DNA of 64,000 nt, taken from positions 33,820-97,819 of the forward strand of contig CABXOW010000003.1 in assembly GCA_902513955.1 (NCBI GenBank), read 5' to 3'. Under the pieces are notes generated by a model that was not told the origin of the DNA, did not search any database, and was given only the letters and a program-made list of their open reading frames with translations. The position numbers and the translations under genes were made by a program. Positions within the stretch are counted from its first letter, which is position 1. Each line of letters opens with the position of its first letter. Source of the stretch: an uncultured Pelagibacteraceae bacterium. Its GTDB lineage: Bacteria > Pseudomonadota > Alphaproteobacteria > Pelagibacterales > Pelagibacteraceae. Positions 1-9,223 of this stretch are shown in pieces.

Positions 1-343
1 TAAGCATTATCTTGCCAATTCTTTTATCTTTAAATAGGATATCAAAAACATCTTCAGCAAGTGTTTCTAAAAAATTATAATGTTTATTTTTAGTTAATTT
101 TTTAATTAATTTAACTACTTGTGCATAATTTACGATAGATTTTATGTCTTTATCGCTAGTTGGTTTTTTATCTTCATAATCAATTTCTAAACTAAATTTT
201 ACTTTTTGAGGTTTTTCTTTTTCAAAGTCGTAATAACCTAATTTTAAATCTAAAGTTAATTCTTTAATTAGAATTTTCTTTTCGTAATTAAATAGACTTT
301 TATTTTTGTCTATTTTCACAATTTTAAGATTATTCTTTTTCAT
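1..343 (-). CDS. folB: Dihydroneopterin aldolase, C-terminus beyond window edge
   Basis: Reading the minus strand from the ATG at 343 gives about 114 residues with no stop before the window edge, so the gene is cut by the window. Residues about 37-49 read GYYDFEKEKPQKV, the typical FolB core, and NYAQVV with a following FLETLAEDV segment matches the conserved second half. FolB converts dihydroneopterin to 6-hydroxymethyl-dihydropterin in folate synthesis. Its start overlaps the stop of the upstream reductase gene by four bases (ATGA), so the two are probably translationally coupled. Confidence 0.85.
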   Translation of the reverse strand, partial: MKKNNLKIVKIDKNKSLFNYEKKILIKELTLDLKLGYYDFEKEKPQKVKFSLEIDYEDKKPTSDKDIKSIVNYAQVVKLIKKLTKNKHYNFLETLAEDVFDILFKDKRIGKIML

Positions 344-1092
344 TCTTTCCCTATAACATCTGGTGTTTGCCAGTTTAAATTTTGTCCACTGTCAATTGCT
401 ATAACTTGTCCAGTAATAGAGCTGTTTTTAATAAAAAAGTCAACTGCATTACAAATTTCATTTACATCAACCTGTTTTTTTAATGGAGTTGCTAAATATT
501 GTTTTTTGAAGTGTTTTTCAGTTTGTCTTTGATTTTTTATTGTAGGTCCAGGAGCTATTCCATTAACTCTGATATTTGGAGCAAAATTCATAGCGCTTGT
601 TTTAGTTAAAGTATAAAGGCCAGTTTTACTTATAGTATAGGAAAAGAAATAAGGAGTGAGTTTAAACACTCTTTGATCAATTATATTTATAATATTGTTA
701 TTTTTACCTTTAATGTTTTTTGAAAATTCTTTGGATAGTAGAGCAGGCGTTCTTAGATTTGTCCTTAAGTGTCGCCCCCAACTATCGGTAGTAAAGTTAT
801 CTAATTTATCATTTTCAAAAAGAGAGGCATTATTAATCAAACAGTCAAAATATTTTAATTTTGATTTTGCAAATTTAATTATTTTATTTACATCTGTTTC
901 TTTGCTTAAATCTCCTTTAATTAGATATATCTTAGTGCCATTTTTTTCTAATTTTTTTTTTAAACTCTCAGCTGTAGATTTTGACTTGTAATAATGGATT
1001 AATATTTCTTTATTAGGGCCCGACAATTTCCTAGCTATAGCAGCACCTATCCTCGTTGCTCCACCAGTAATAATTATTTTATTTGCTTCCAT
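340..1092 (-). CDS. SDR oxidoreductase, pteridine reductase / FolM-like
   Basis: A 250-residue classical short-chain dehydrogenase. The nucleotide-binding motif TGGATRIG is at 9-16, NNAS at 87-90 and the catalytic Tyr152-x3-Lys156. The position 13 residues before the Tyr, usually Ser, is Asp139. The same Asp-Tyr-Lys arrangement is known in PTR1/FolM pteridine reductases, and the glycine motif with Arg also fits that group. Together with the ATGA overlap with folB this suggests reduction of dihydromonapterin or dihydrofolate; the exact substrate is inferred. Its start overlaps the uvrB 3' end by 19 bases. Confidence 0.8.
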   Translation of the reverse strand: MEANKIIITGGATRIGAAIARKLSGPNKEILIHYYKSKSTAESLKKKLEKNGTKIYLIKGDLSKETDVNKIIKFAKSKLKYFDCLINNASLFENDKLDNFTTDSWGRHLRTNLRTPALLSKEFSKNIKGKNNNIINIIDQRVFKLTPYFFSYTISKTGLYTLTKTSAMNFAPNIRVNGIAPGPTIKNQRQTEKHFKKQYLATPLKKQVDVNEICNAVDFFIKNSSITGQVIAIDSGQNLNWQTPDVIGKE

Positions 1093-3245
1093 TTTTTCTT
1101 ACCTTTTTGTGCTCTTGTGCCCGGTAGACCCATAGTTGATCTGCCTTTTGGATAAATTTTATTATTTGTACTATATTTTTTTACTTTAGGGTTTAAAGTA
1201 ATTTCTAATTCAGAAGCTTCTAGTTTTCTTATTTCGTCTCTAATTTTAGCTGCTTCCTCAAATTCAAGATTAGTAGCAGCCTCCTTCATTCTTTTGTTGA
1301 GTACTTTTAGGTGCTTTTTAAGATTACCACCAATGTTTTCATTAGTTCCAACTTTTACATAATCTTTTTCATAAACACTTTCTAATATGTCTCCAATTTC
1401 TTTTTTAATAGTCTTTGCATCAATTTTGTATTTTTTGTTATAGGCAACTTGGATAGTTCGTCTTCTATCTGTTTCTTTGATTGCGTTTTTAATACTTTTT
1501 GTTTCTTTATCAGCATAAAGAATAACCTTTCCATCTAGATTTCTGGCCGCTCTTCCAATTGTTTGAATTAAAGAAGTTTCAGATCTTAAAAAACCTTCTT
1601 TGTCAGCATCTAAAATCCCAACTAATGCACATTCGGGTATATCAAGTCCTTCTCTTAATAGGTTAATACCAACCAATACATCAAATACACCAAGTCTTAG
1701 ATCTCTCATGATCTCAATTCGCTCTAAGGTGTCTATATCTGAGTGCATGTATCTAACTTTAATACCATTTTCATGAAGGTATTCCGTTAAATCTTCTGCC
1801 ATTTTTTTAGTTAAAGTAGTAACAAGTACTCTGTAATTTTTATCAATTACATTTTTACATTCATGCATTAAGTCATCTACTTGATTTTTAGCTGGTCTTA
1901 TTTCAACTGGAGGGTCAATTAAACCAGTTGGTCTAATAACTTGTTCTACAAATTTATTTTTTGTTTGTTTTAATTCCCAAGGTCCGGGTGTTGCTGATAC
2001 AAAAACTGTTTGGGTTCTCATGGCATCCCATTCTTCAAATTTAAGTGGCCGGTTATCCATACAAGAAGGTAATCTAAAACCATACTCAGCAAGATTACTT
2101 TTTCTGGATCTATCACCTTTATACATCCCGTTTAATTGAGGAACTGTTACGTGACATTCATCAACAAAAATAAGAGTATTATCTGGAAAATATTCAAATA
2201 GAGTAGGCGGTGGTTCTCCAGGTTTTCTACCAGATAAAAATCTTGAATAGTTCTCAATTCCAGCGCAAGAACCTGTGGCCTCAATCATTTCTAAATCAAA
2301 TTTAGTTCTTTCTTCTAATCTTTGTGCTTCAAGTAATTTATTTTGCTCTTTAAATTTTTTTAAAGTAACTTCTAATTCTCTTTTAATTTTAATTATTGCT
2401 TGTTCGATTGTAGGTTTTGGTGTGATGTAGTGACTATTTGCATAAACTTTGATTACATTAAGTTCATTAGCCAAATCACCAGTTAGTGGATCAAACTCTT
2501 CTATTTTTTCTAATTTATCTCCAAATAAACTCAACCTCCAAGCACGGTCCTCTAAGTGTGAAGGAAAAATTTCAAGATATTCTCCTCTAGCTCTAAAGGT
2601 TCCTCTATAAAAATTTTGATCATTTCTTTTGTATTGAAGTGCTACTAAAGATTTTATTAATTCTTCTCTATTATAATCGTAACCAGTTTTTAAACTTAAG
2701 GTCATTTTGCTATAAGCTTCAACTGAACCTAGTCCATAAATACAAGAAACACTGGATACAATAACTACATCGTCTCTTTCTAATAATGATCTTGTTGCTG
2801 AGTGACGCATCCGGTCAATTTGTTCGTTAATTGATGCCTCTTTTTCAATATAAGTGTCTGAGCGTGGAACATAAGCTTCCGGAGTGTAATAATCATAGTA
2901 AGATACAAAATATTCGACAGCATTGTCTGGGAAAAAAGATTTCATTTCACCATATAGCTGTGCTGCTAAAGTTTTATTAGGTGCAAGAATTAAAGCTGGT
3001 CTGTTAGTTTTTTCGATAACCTTAGCCATTGTAAAAGTTTTACCAGATCCAGTAACACCAAGTAAAACTTGACTAAGTTGATCCTTATTAGCACCATTAA
3101 TTAATTGTTTAATTGCTTCAGGTTGATCACCCGCAGGTTTAAAATCAGTTTTCATTTGAAATTTTTTTCCACCCTCAAGTTTTGGGCTAATCCCAGGGTT
3201 TTTATTTTGAATTTCAGTAATTAAATCTTGATATGTATTCTGCAT
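1074..3245 (-). CDS. uvrB: Excinuclease ABC subunit B
   Basis: This 723-residue protein is the damage-verifying helicase-like subunit of nucleotide excision repair. Walker A GVTGSGKT is at 63-70, followed by the beta-hairpin region [12 protein letters not shown]. The DEAH-like DECHVT box, the helicase domain with QTIGRAARN, and the C-terminal UVR (UvrC-binding) coiled coil near residues 640-675 are all present. The first 30 residues extend beyond the usual UvrB start, so a start near M31 is possible. The gene is divergent from the aminotransferase across 35 bp. Confidence 0.97.
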   Translation of the reverse strand: MQNTYQDLITEIQNKNPGISPKLEGGKKFQMKTDFKPAGDQPEAIKQLINGANKDQLSQVLLGVTGSGKTFTMAKVIEKTNRPALILAPNKTLAAQLYGEMKSFFPDNAVEYFVSYYDYYTPEAYVPRSDTYIEKEASINEQIDRMRHSATRSLLERDDVVIVSSVSCIYGLGSVEAYSKMTLSLKTGYDYNREELIKSLVALQYKRNDQNFYRGTFRARGEYLEIFPSHLEDRAWRLSLFGDKLEKIEEFDPLTGDLANELNVIKVYANSHYITPKPTIEQAIIKIKRELEVTLKKFKEQNKLLEAQRLEERTKFDLEMIEATGSCAGIENYSRFLSGRKPGEPPPTLFEYFPDNTLIFVDECHVTVPQLNGMYKGDRSRKSNLAEYGFRLPSCMDNRPLKFEEWDAMRTQTVFVSATPGPWELKQTKNKFVEQVIRPTGLIDPPVEIRPAKNQVDDLMHECKNVIDKNYRVLVTTLTKKMAEDLTEYLHENGIKVRYMHSDIDTLERIEIMRDLRLGVFDVLVGINLLREGLDIPECALVGILDADKEGFLRSETSLIQTIGRAARNLDGKVILYADKETKSIKNAIKETDRRRTIQVAYNKKYKIDAKTIKKEIGDILESVYEKDYVKVGTNENIGGNLKKHLKVLNKRMKEAATNLEFEEAAKIRDEIRKLEASELEITLNPKVKKYSTNNKIYPKGRSTMGLPGTRAQKGKKKWKQIK

Positions 3246-3280
3246 TATTTATAAAACTAGTAGATTAATTTTATATTTCA

Positions 3281-4468
3281 ATGAGCATAATATCAGACAG
3301 TTTAAAAAGAATTAAACCATCTCCAACAATTGCTGTTACTCAAAAAGCTAGAGAATTAAGAGCTGCTGGCAAGGATGTAATAGGTTTAGGTGCTGGTGAA
3401 CCAGATTTTGATACTCCCAGCAATATTAAAAACGCAGCGATAAAAGCTATTAGAAGCGGTGATACAAAATATACTGCTGTTGATGGAACTCCAGCCTTAA
3501 AAAATGCAATAATAAAAAAATTTAAAAAAGAAAATAATTTAAAATATTCAGCAGAAGAAATAACTGTTGGAACTGGTGGTAAACAAGTTCTTTATAATGC
3601 TTTTATGGCAACTTTGAATAGAGGTGATGAGGTAATTATTCCAGCACCTTTTTGGGTTTCATATCCGGATATGGTTTTGTTAGCTGGAGGTAAACCAAAA
3701 ATTGTAAAATGTAGTGAGACTGAGAATTTTAAAATAACTCCAAATAAATTAAGAAAAGCTATTTCTAAAAAAACAAAATGGTTAATATTAAATTCACCTT
3801 CAAACCCTACTGGTGCAAGCTATACTAAAGCAGAGATAATTAAGCTTTCTAAAGTATTAACTAAGCATAAAAGAATTCATGTTTTAAGTGATGATATTTA
3901 TGAACATATTACTTATGATAAAGCAAAGTATTTTACTATCGCGCAAATTTCCAAATTAAAAAATAGAACTCTTACAATGAATGGTGTTAGCAAATCTTAT
4001 GCGATGACAGGATGGAGAATAGGATATGCAGGAGGTCCAAAAGAAATAATTAAAGCAATACGTAAAGTTCAATCACAATCAACTTCAAATCCTTCTTCCG
4101 TAAGTCAAGCAGCTGCAGTTGAAGCATTGAATGGAACTCAAAAATTTATAAAAACAAGATCTAAAGAGTTTAAAAAAAGAAGAGATTTTGTAGTTAGTAG
4201 CTTAAATAAAATTAAAGGAATAAATTGTTTAACACCCAATGGTGCTTTTTACGTTTTTCCAAGCTGTAAAAAATTATTGGGAAAGAAAACTAAATTAAAA
4301 ACCGACACTGAATTTGTTGAAAAACTTCTAGATAAATCAAATGTAGCTGTTGTTCAAGGATCTGCTTTTGGTTTACCGGGCCATTTTAGAATTTCATATG
4401 CTACATCTATGCAAAAACTAAAAGTAGCAATGGCAAGAATAAAATTATTTTGCGAAAGTTTAAATTAA
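3281..4468 (+). CDS. aatA: Aspartate aminotransferase, class I PLP-dependent
   Basis: A 395-residue fold-type I aminotransferase of the aspartate/prephenate (AspC/AatA) subgroup. SNPTG is at 174-178, the Asp of the SDDIYEH segment near 204-205, the Schiff-base Lys238 in NGVSKSYAMTGWRIGY, and the carboxylate-binding Arg in the C-terminal GHFRISYA. It should transfer amino groups between aspartate and 2-oxoglutarate; use of other substrates such as prephenate cannot be excluded. It lies convergent to trxB with a four-base overlap at the stop codons. Confidence 0.92.
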   Translation: MSIISDSLKRIKPSPTIAVTQKARELRAAGKDVIGLGAGEPDFDTPSNIKNAAIKAIRSGDTKYTAVDGTPALKNAIIKKFKKENNLKYSAEEITVGTGGKQVLYNAFMATLNRGDEVIIPAPFWVSYPDMVLLAGGKPKIVKCSETENFKITPNKLRKAISKKTKWLILNSPSNPTGASYTKAEIIKLSKVLTKHKRIHVLSDDIYEHITYDKAKYFTIAQISKLKNRTLTMNGVSKSYAMTGWRIGYAGGPKEIIKAIRKVQSQSTSNPSSVSQAAAVEALNGTQKFIKTRSKEFKKRRDFVVSSLNKIKGINCLTPNGAFYVFPSCKKLLGKKTKLKTDTEFVEKLLDKSNVAVVQGSAFGLPGHFRISYATSMQKLKVAMARIKLFCESLN

Positions 4469-5415
4469 TTTTTAGAGGATAAATATTTCTCTGCTTCAAG
4501 AGCAGACATACACCCCATTCCAGCAGCAGTAACAGCTTGTCTAAAAATCTTGTCTTTGACATCGCCAGCAGCAAAAACTCCTGGCACGTTTGTTTCTGTT
4601 GAGTCTGGTTTTGTTAATAAATAACCTTCTTTATCCATATTTAATTGATCTTTGAATAACTCGGTTGCAGGGTCATGTCCAATAGCAATAAAAAGACCAT
4701 CTATTTTTAATTCTTTAATGTCATTAGTTTTTACATTTTTAATTTTTAATCCTTTTACGTTTTTTGGCTCTTCGTCGCCAACTACTTCTTCAACAACACT
4801 ATCCCAAATAATTTCAATTTTTTTGTTTTCCATTAATTTTTGTTGAAGCAGTTTTTCTGCTCTTAGAGAATCTCTTCTATGAATTAATTGTACTTTTGAA
4901 GCAAATTTTGTAAGAAACATTGCTTCTTCAACTGCAGCATTTCCTCCACCTACAACTGCTACTGTTTTATCTTTAAAGAAAAAACCATCACATGTTGCGC
5001 ATGCAGAAACTCCAAACCCTCTGAATTTTTGCTCAGAATCTATATTTAACCACCTTGCTTGAGCTCCTGTAGAAATTATTATTGAGTCTGCTGTGTATTT
5101 TTGACCACCATCTCCAATCGCTTCAAATGGTTTTGATTTTAAATTTACAGAAGCAATGTGGTCTTCAATCATTTCTGTACCAACAGCTTTTGCTTGATCT
5201 CTCATCTGTTCCATCAACCAAGGTCCTTGAATTACTTCAGCGAAACCAGGGAAATTCTCAACGTCAGTAGTTGTTGTTAGTTGACCGCCAGGTTCTATGC
5301 CGTGAACTAAAATAGGTTTCAGCATTGCTCTTGCAGCATAAACTGCGGCGGTGTATCCAGCAGGACCGGATCCAATTATTAACACTTTTGTGTGTTTAGT
5401 TGGATTTTGACTCAT
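4465..5415 (-). CDS. trxB: Thioredoxin-disulfide reductase
   Basis: A 316-residue FAD/NADPH enzyme that keeps thioredoxin reduced. The FAD motif GSGPAGYTAA is at 16-25, the redox-active pair Cys139 and Cys142 in CATC, the NADPH motif GGGNAAVEEA, and the C-terminal FAD motif GVFAAGDV. Length and motif spacing are normal for low-molecular-weight TrxB. It is divergent from the ELM1-family gene with 21 bp between start codons. Confidence 0.96.
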   Translation of the reverse strand: MSQNPTKHTKVLIIGSGPAGYTAAVYAARAMLKPILVHGIEPGGQLTTTTDVENFPGFAEVIQGPWLMEQMRDQAKAVGTEMIEDHIASVNLKSKPFEAIGDGGQKYTADSIIISTGAQARWLNIDSEQKFRGFGVSACATCDGFFFKDKTVAVVGGGNAAVEEAMFLTKFASKVQLIHRRDSLRAEKLLQQKLMENKKIEIIWDSVVEEVVGDEEPKNVKGLKIKNVKTNDIKELKIDGLFIAIGHDPATELFKDQLNMDKEGYLLTKPDSTETNVPGVFAAGDVKDKIFRQAVTAAGMGCMSALEAEKYLSSKN

Positions 5416-5436
5416 ATCAAAGCTATATAGTGATTA

Positions 5437-6381
5437 ATGACTAAATTAAAAGGTCTTTTATTAACAGAAGGAATGCACGGAATGATAAGCCAAGTTGAAG
5501 GTTTAGCTAAAGCTTTAGATATAGATTTCACACACCATACGGTTGAACTAAATAATTTTTGGAAAGTGATTCCTCCTAAGTTGACACCTGTTTCACAAAA
5601 TGTTTATAAAAAAATTGATCATGATGATTTTGATGTGATTATATCTTGTGGGCGTAAAAGCGTTATTCCATCAATTCATTTAAAAAAAATTTCAAATAAA
5701 AAAGTATTTAATATCCATATTCAAGACCCAAAAGTGGATTTAAATAATTTTGATTTTATTGTCGCTCCAGAACATGATGCAATACAAGGTAATAATGTAA
5801 TTAGTACCAAAGGAGCAATTCATTATCTTACAGAAAATGAGATTAATGAAAGTAAAGATTATTTAAATTCTTTTATTAAAAAAGACGAAAGAAAAATTTG
5901 GACTTTAATTTTAGGCGGTCCTACCAAATATTATGATTATTCAACAAAGAATATGAAACATATTTTTACGATGTTGTATAAGTTATTAAAAAAACATGAT
6001 TTTCAATTGGTAGTAATCCCGTCCATGAGAACACCAATTAATACCATTCATTATGCTAAAGAATTTTTTGGCGATAATCATACAATTATAATGGATGTTG
6101 ATAAAAAAGCATATTTATCAGCTCTAGCAATAGCTGAAAATATTATAGTTACATGCGACTCTAGTTCAATGATTTCGGAGGCAGCTTTGACTGGTAAACC
6201 AATTTATATAGCAAGTATTTTACCTAAGAAAAATGATAAAAGATTTCAAAGATTTAGAAATTTATTTAGAGAATTAAACATAACCAGAAATTTAGGTGAG
6301 GAAGTAGAAAATTGGAACTATCAAAAGCTAGATGAAACGAATAAAGTAGCAAACATTATTAACCAAAAAATTAATTCTTAA
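5437..6381 (+). CDS. Mitochondrial-fission ELM1 family protein
   Basis: A 314-residue member of the ELM1/DUF1022 family, common in alphaproteobacteria and named after a plant mitochondrial fission factor. Family-like segments are the N-terminal LTEGMHGMISQVEGLA, the PEHD followed by GNNV and TKGAIH block, the LGGPTK motif near 160, and a C-terminal CDSSSMISEA. The fold resembles GT-B nucleotide-sugar transferases, but I see no proof of activity and the bacterial role is not established. Its stop overlaps the start of the following oxygenase-like gene by one base (TAATG). Confidence 0.82.
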   Translation: MTKLKGLLLTEGMHGMISQVEGLAKALDIDFTHHTVELNNFWKVIPPKLTPVSQNVYKKIDHDDFDVIISCGRKSVIPSIHLKKISNKKVFNIHIQDPKVDLNNFDFIVAPEHDAIQGNNVISTKGAIHYLTENEINESKDYLNSFIKKDERKIWTLILGGPTKYYDYSTKNMKHIFTMLYKLLKKHDFQLVVIPSMRTPINTIHYAKEFFGDNHTIIMDVDKKAYLSALAIAENIIVTCDSSSMISEAALTGKPIYIASILPKKNDKRFQRFRNLFRELNITRNLGEEVENWNYQKLDETNKVANIINQKINS

Positions 6382-7043
6382 TGTCATTTTTAAATTCAAT
6401 TCAAAATCAATCCAAAAAACATGAATTTCCTTTTGATCATTGGGAATATCATGATGCACTTACAGATGGAGCAATAGAGGAGATAGTTAAAGCTGACATT
6501 CCAGATGTTAGTAAGCATAATCTTAATTATGATGGCACCAGAGCAATTGATGGTGGTGCGGCTGAATTTAGAGAAGGGATAGCATCTGGTGGTGAAGCAA
6601 TTAAATTTAGATGTTTTGTAACAAAAGAAAATGAAAAACAATTTCCAAATTTAGTAAAATTTATTAATGAACTGCAATCTAAAGCAGTACATCAAACTAT
6701 CTCAAAAATGATTAATAAAGATTTATCAAATTCATATGTTCGAGTTGAAGTTATTTGTGATCGAGAAGGTTTTTGGTTAAAGCCTCATTGTGATATTAAA
6801 GAAAAACTAATGTCAGGCTTAATATTTGTTAATAATGCCAATGAATCTGAAGATTTAGGTACGGATTTCTATAATGATAAATTGGAAAAAGTAAAAACAG
6901 TTCCTTATAAAAATAACTATGGATACATGTTTACTAGTGGACCTAATACTTGGCATGGTATGGAAAAGAAGACAATAGTTAAAGAAAGACGATGCATACA
7001 GGTAAATTACGTTACTTTTGAAACAGATTGGAAAGTTCTGTAA
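6381..7043 (+). CDS. Fe(II)/2-oxoglutarate oxygenase-like protein (paralogue of 13650-14327)
   Basis: A 220-residue protein with the signature of a 2OG-Fe(II) dioxygenase jelly roll. His136-x-Asp138 lies in KPHCDIKEK, the distal His192 in NTWHGM, and Arg203/204 in ERRCIQVNY would bind 2-oxoglutarate. The gene at 13650-14327 has the same motif order and the same residue numbers (His136, Asp138), so the two are clear paralogues. The substrate is unknown; protein, small-molecule or glycan hydroxylation are all possible. It is coupled to the upstream ELM1-family gene by TAATG. Confidence 0.72.
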   Translation: MSFLNSIQNQSKKHEFPFDHWEYHDALTDGAIEEIVKADIPDVSKHNLNYDGTRAIDGGAAEFREGIASGGEAIKFRCFVTKENEKQFPNLVKFINELQSKAVHQTISKMINKDLSNSYVRVEVICDREGFWLKPHCDIKEKLMSGLIFVNNANESEDLGTDFYNDKLEKVKTVPYKNNYGYMFTSGPNTWHGMEKKTIVKERRCIQVNYVTFETDWKVL

Positions 7044-7048
7044 TTAAA

Positions 7049-7576
7049 TTAAAGCTCTTTATTAGCAGTTAAAATTTTATTAATTTTAATTAATATTCTC
7101 CACCCATCTAAATTAACAATTTTTTTTTCATATTTCTTTTTTACCAAATCAAATGAAGAATTAAATCTAGGTAGTTCAACAATTTCACAGCTATTGTTTT
7201 CGGCAATATCAACAGCTTTATTGGTAAGCAGCAGATAAACTTGTTTTTCTAAAACAGGACTTGAAGAGATTAAATTTTCTACAACTAAACATTTAGAAAA
7301 TTCTTTTTTAGCATTTTTAGAAAGGCCTTTATTTATAATGTCTTGCATTGAATAAATTAGCAAACCAACGTTGTATAAGGAATTATTTTTTGCAACCAAG
7401 ATACCGTTCGACTCTTGTTTTAGAACTAATCTAATATAACTTTTTAATCTATCTAATCCCCAAGATGGAAATTCTTCAGCTAATAAAGGCAAAATACCTA
7501 TTAAGTTTAAATCACTATCTTGAAATCTTAAAATATTGAGGCCAGGCAGGTTGTTAATATTATTTGTACTAAGCAT
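7049..7576 (-). CDS. Putative GNAT-like acetyltransferase, divergent from fnr
   Basis: A 175-residue protein with no motif I can name with certainty. The arrangement (LLAEEFPSW near the N-terminus, then IL-VA strands, then VENLISSSPVLEKQVYLLLTN, then a C-terminal YEKKIVNLDGW) resembles a diverged GNAT N-acetyltransferase, but the acetyl-CoA loop is not clear. The start codon lies 40.5 bp from the centre of the FNR box at 7610-7623. A TAGATA-like -10 falls at 7583-7588 and there is no Shine-Dalgarno, so it is probably co-activated with the divergent fnr gene as a leaderless mRNA. Confidence 0.45.
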   Translation of the reverse strand: MLSTNNINNLPGLNILRFQDSDLNLIGILPLLAEEFPSWGLDRLKSYIRLVLKQESNGILVAKNNSLYNVGLLIYSMQDIINKGLSKNAKKEFSKCLVVENLISSSPVLEKQVYLLLTNKAVDIAENNSCEIVELPRFNSSFDLVKKKYEKKIVNLDGWRILIKINKILTANKEL

Positions 7577-7609
7577 ATCTTGTATCTATCTTAAATTAAG
7601 AGGAAATGT

Positions 7610-7623
7610 TTGATCTAAATCAA
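7610..7623. promoter_or_regulatory. FNR box, shared by the GNAT-like gene and fnr
   Basis: TTGATCTAAATCAA is a perfect match to the TTGAT-N4-ATCAA FNR consensus. Its centre (7616.5) lies 40.5 bp from the start of the minus-strand gene and 39.5 bp from the ATG of fnr. One symmetrical site could therefore act as a class II activator site in both directions, and fnr would be autoregulated. A TATATT -10 hexamer for fnr is at 7645-7650. Confidence 0.85.
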
Positions 7624-7655
7624 AAACAATTTATACTTTGATTATATATTTTGGT

Positions 7656-8372
7656 ATGCAGTCAGCACAATTAAATAAAGAATTTAACAAAAAGAGTAGA
7701 TGCTCAGAGTGCAATATTAGACCATACTCATTTTGTAGATGTTTACAGGAAGAAAATCTTAAAGAATTTTCAAATATTTCATCAGATAAAAAATTTCAAG
7801 ATAAAGCAAACATTTTTTTACAACAAGATGATGCTAAAAATATTTACAATATTACTGAAGGAAATGTCAAAATTTATCAATTAATTGATGATGGTCGTAT
7901 TCAGATAATTGGTTTTCTCTACCCCGGAGATTTTTTTGGCTCTTATAAAAATGGTAAATATAATTATTGTGCAGAAGCTATTGGTGATGTGCGCGTATGT
8001 GTTTTTGAACAGAAAAAACTAGATGAATACATTGATAAAAATATGGTTCTTGCAAAAGAACTTTTAAACCAAACATCTCACGAATTAACACTGGCTCAAG
8101 ATAGAATGGGTGTTTTAGGAAAATTAGATGCAACCGAACGACTTGCTAAATTTTTGATGAATATATCAGAACAAAGAAAAAGAATTGGCTGGCAAAATAA
8201 TCCGATAAGTTTACCAATGATCAGACAAGATATAGCTGATTATCTAGGTTTAACGATTGAAACAGTAAGTAGAGAAGTATCTAAATTAAAAACTTCAAAT
8301 ATAGTTAAAGTCTTATCTTCTAAGCAAATCTATATTAATGATTTTAATAAATTATCTAATCTTTCAAAATAA
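7656..8372 (+). CDS. fnr: FNR-type oxygen-responsive Crp/Fnr regulator
   Basis: From the ATG at 7656 the protein has 238 residues; an in-frame TTG 18 bp upstream is less likely because it lies above the predicted transcript start. The N-terminus has Cys16, Cys19, Cys27 and Cys29, and Cys115 in VRVCVFEQ aligns with Cys122 of E. coli FNR, so a 4Fe-4S cluster is expected. A cNMP-binding beta roll follows (GDFFGSY), and the C-terminal helix-turn-helix carries ETVSREV, whose Glu, Ser and Arg read TTGAT. Perfect FNR boxes occur at its own promoter and through the next 3 kb, so it probably controls the nirK region. Confidence 0.9.
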   Translation: MQSAQLNKEFNKKSRCSECNIRPYSFCRCLQEENLKEFSNISSDKKFQDKANIFLQQDDAKNIYNITEGNVKIYQLIDDGRIQIIGFLYPGDFFGSYKNGKYNYCAEAIGDVRVCVFEQKKLDEYIDKNMVLAKELLNQTSHELTLAQDRMGVLGKLDATERLAKFLMNISEQRKRIGWQNNPISLPMIRQDIADYLGLTIETVSREVSKLKTSNIVKVLSSKQIYINDFNKLSNLSK

Positions 8373-8382
8373 ATTAAATAGC

Positions 8383-8399
8383 CTCAGTATTTAACTGAG
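8383..8399. terminator. Bidirectional hairpin between fnr and hsp20
   Basis: CTCAGT and ACTGAG form a six-base-pair stem with a five-base loop between two convergent genes. It has no long T-run on either side, so it is a weak or Rho-assisted terminator at best. Confidence 0.5.
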
Positions 8400-8412
8400 A
8401 CTATTCATAATA

Positions 8413-8856
8413 TTATTGTCTGCTAGTAATTGGTATTTCCTTAACATATTTTGGCAAAGGTTTTTCTTCTCTCAACTTAATTGACAACAAACCTTTTTCC
8501 ATAATTGCTTCTTTGACTTTTACATCTTTACCAATAATAAAGCTGGCGCAGATATTTTCTTTTTCAACACCTTTATATAGATATTCTTTATCATCTTTTT
8601 CAATTTTATTATTTGAAGTAGATTTTACTGTAAGAACATTATCTTCAACACTGACTTTGACATTTTTTTTATCAATACCAGGTAATGCAACCTCAATGTT
8701 GTAATCTTGTTTTCCTATCCTTGTAATATTGTATCCACCTCTGTTGGTTTCAAAAGCATCCAACTCTCTATGATGAATATCCTCAAAATGTTTAAACATA
8801 TCATCAAAACCAACTGAAAAAGGTTTTAACGAGTCTATAATTGATAGTGATTTCAT
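8413..8856 (-). CDS. Hsp20 / alpha-crystallin small heat-shock protein
   Basis: This 147-residue small heat-shock chaperone has the alpha-crystallin domain from about 45 to 135. Key segments are YNIEVALPGIDKKNVKV, the LTVKS strand and the GLLSIKL motif (the conserved G-x-L). It prevents aggregation of unfolding proteins in the cytoplasm. An AAAGGAG Shine-Dalgarno precedes the ATG. FNR-like sites at 8905-8918 and 8931-8944 lie upstream; the nearer site predicts a start about 14 bases before the ATG, consistent with low-oxygen induction rather than heat-shock control. Confidence 0.92.
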   Translation of the reverse strand: MKSLSIIDSLKPFSVGFDDMFKHFEDIHHRELDAFETNRGGYNITRIGKQDYNIEVALPGIDKKNVKVSVEDNVLTVKSTSNNKIEKDDKEYLYKGVEKENICASFIIGKDVKVKEAIMEKGLLSIKLREEKPLPKYVKEIPITSRQ

Positions 8857-8904
8857 ATTTCTCCTTTCTATTAAATTAAACTAACAAAACGTGAAAAAAA
8901 AAAT

Positions 8905-8918
8905 TTGGTTTAAATCAA
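8905..8918. promoter_or_regulatory. FNR-like box upstream of hsp20
   Basis: TTGGTTTAAATCAA differs from the FNR consensus at one position. Its centre is 55.5 bp from the hsp20 ATG. A class II geometry puts the transcript start near 8870, just upstream of the hsp20 ribosome-binding site. Confidence 0.65.
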
Positions 8919-8930
8919 AATTATGAATTA

Positions 8931-8944
8931 TTGATTTTGATCAA
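8931..8944. promoter_or_regulatory. FNR box between hsp20 and the 56-residue membrane protein gene
   Basis: TTGATTTTGATCAA is a perfect FNR consensus match in the divergent region. For the rightward gene a class II start would fall near 8979, about 38 bases above the ATG at 9017. Confidence 0.8.
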
Positions 8945-8956
8945 AACTGATATTTT

Positions 8957-8970
8957 TTGATGCATATCAT
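8957..8970. promoter_or_regulatory. Weak FNR-like box
   Basis: TTGATGCATATCAT matches the consensus except for the last base. It lies 26 bp after the perfect site at 8931-8944, close to the rightward transcript start, so it could repress or fine-tune. Low weight. Confidence 0.4.
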
Positions 8971-9016
8971 TGCAAAAATTAATCATAAAAATATATTAGT
9001 GATGAAAGGAGTAATA

Positions 9017-9187
9017 ATGAACTACATGTTAACTAACAGGCCTTATCATGGTAAGGCTAATATTGCGATTGCAATGATATTCATTGCATTTGCGGTTATG
9101 TTGATTACTGTTTATATGCCAGAATTTACTTCTAATCTTAAGGCAGGAGTAGGTGGTACTGGTTTAGATTACAATCAAATACCATAA
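9017..9187 (+). CDS. Small single-span membrane protein (56 residues)
   Basis: The ATG at 9017 is preceded by a good AAAGGAG Shine-Dalgarno. Starts further upstream (8957 or 8960) lie above the predicted FNR-dependent transcript start. The peptide starts MNYMLTNRPYHGKAN, then has one hydrophobic span (about residues 17-35) and a short polar tail ending in GLDYNQIP. I do not recognise the family. Its position behind a perfect FNR box suggests a role in low-oxygen respiration, for example as a small subunit of a membrane complex; this is inference. Confidence 0.6.
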   Translation: MNYMLTNRPYHGKANIAIAMIFIAFAVMLITVYMPEFTSNLKAGVGGTGLDYNQIP

Positions 9188-9201
9188 TATGAAAAATAGA
9201 T

Positions 9202-9213
9202 GGGTCCGGACCC
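9202..9213. terminator. GC-rich palindrome after the 56-residue membrane protein gene
   Basis: GGGTCCGGACCC is a perfect 12-bp palindrome in a very AT-rich context, 14 bp after the stop at 9187 and 10 bp before the next FNR box. It could help end transcription, but it has no spacer loop and no T-run. Confidence 0.3.
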
Positions 9214-9223
9214 CAGTTTGAAA

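Noticed and set aside
695..991. Plus-strand ORF of 98 codons
   Set aside because: It is the antisense of the well-supported SDR gene and has no recognisable protein features.
8957..9016. Upstream start (TTG or ATG) for the 56-residue membrane protein
   Set aside because: It overlaps an FNR-like box and lies above the predicted transcript start; the Shine-Dalgarno belongs to the ATG at 9017.
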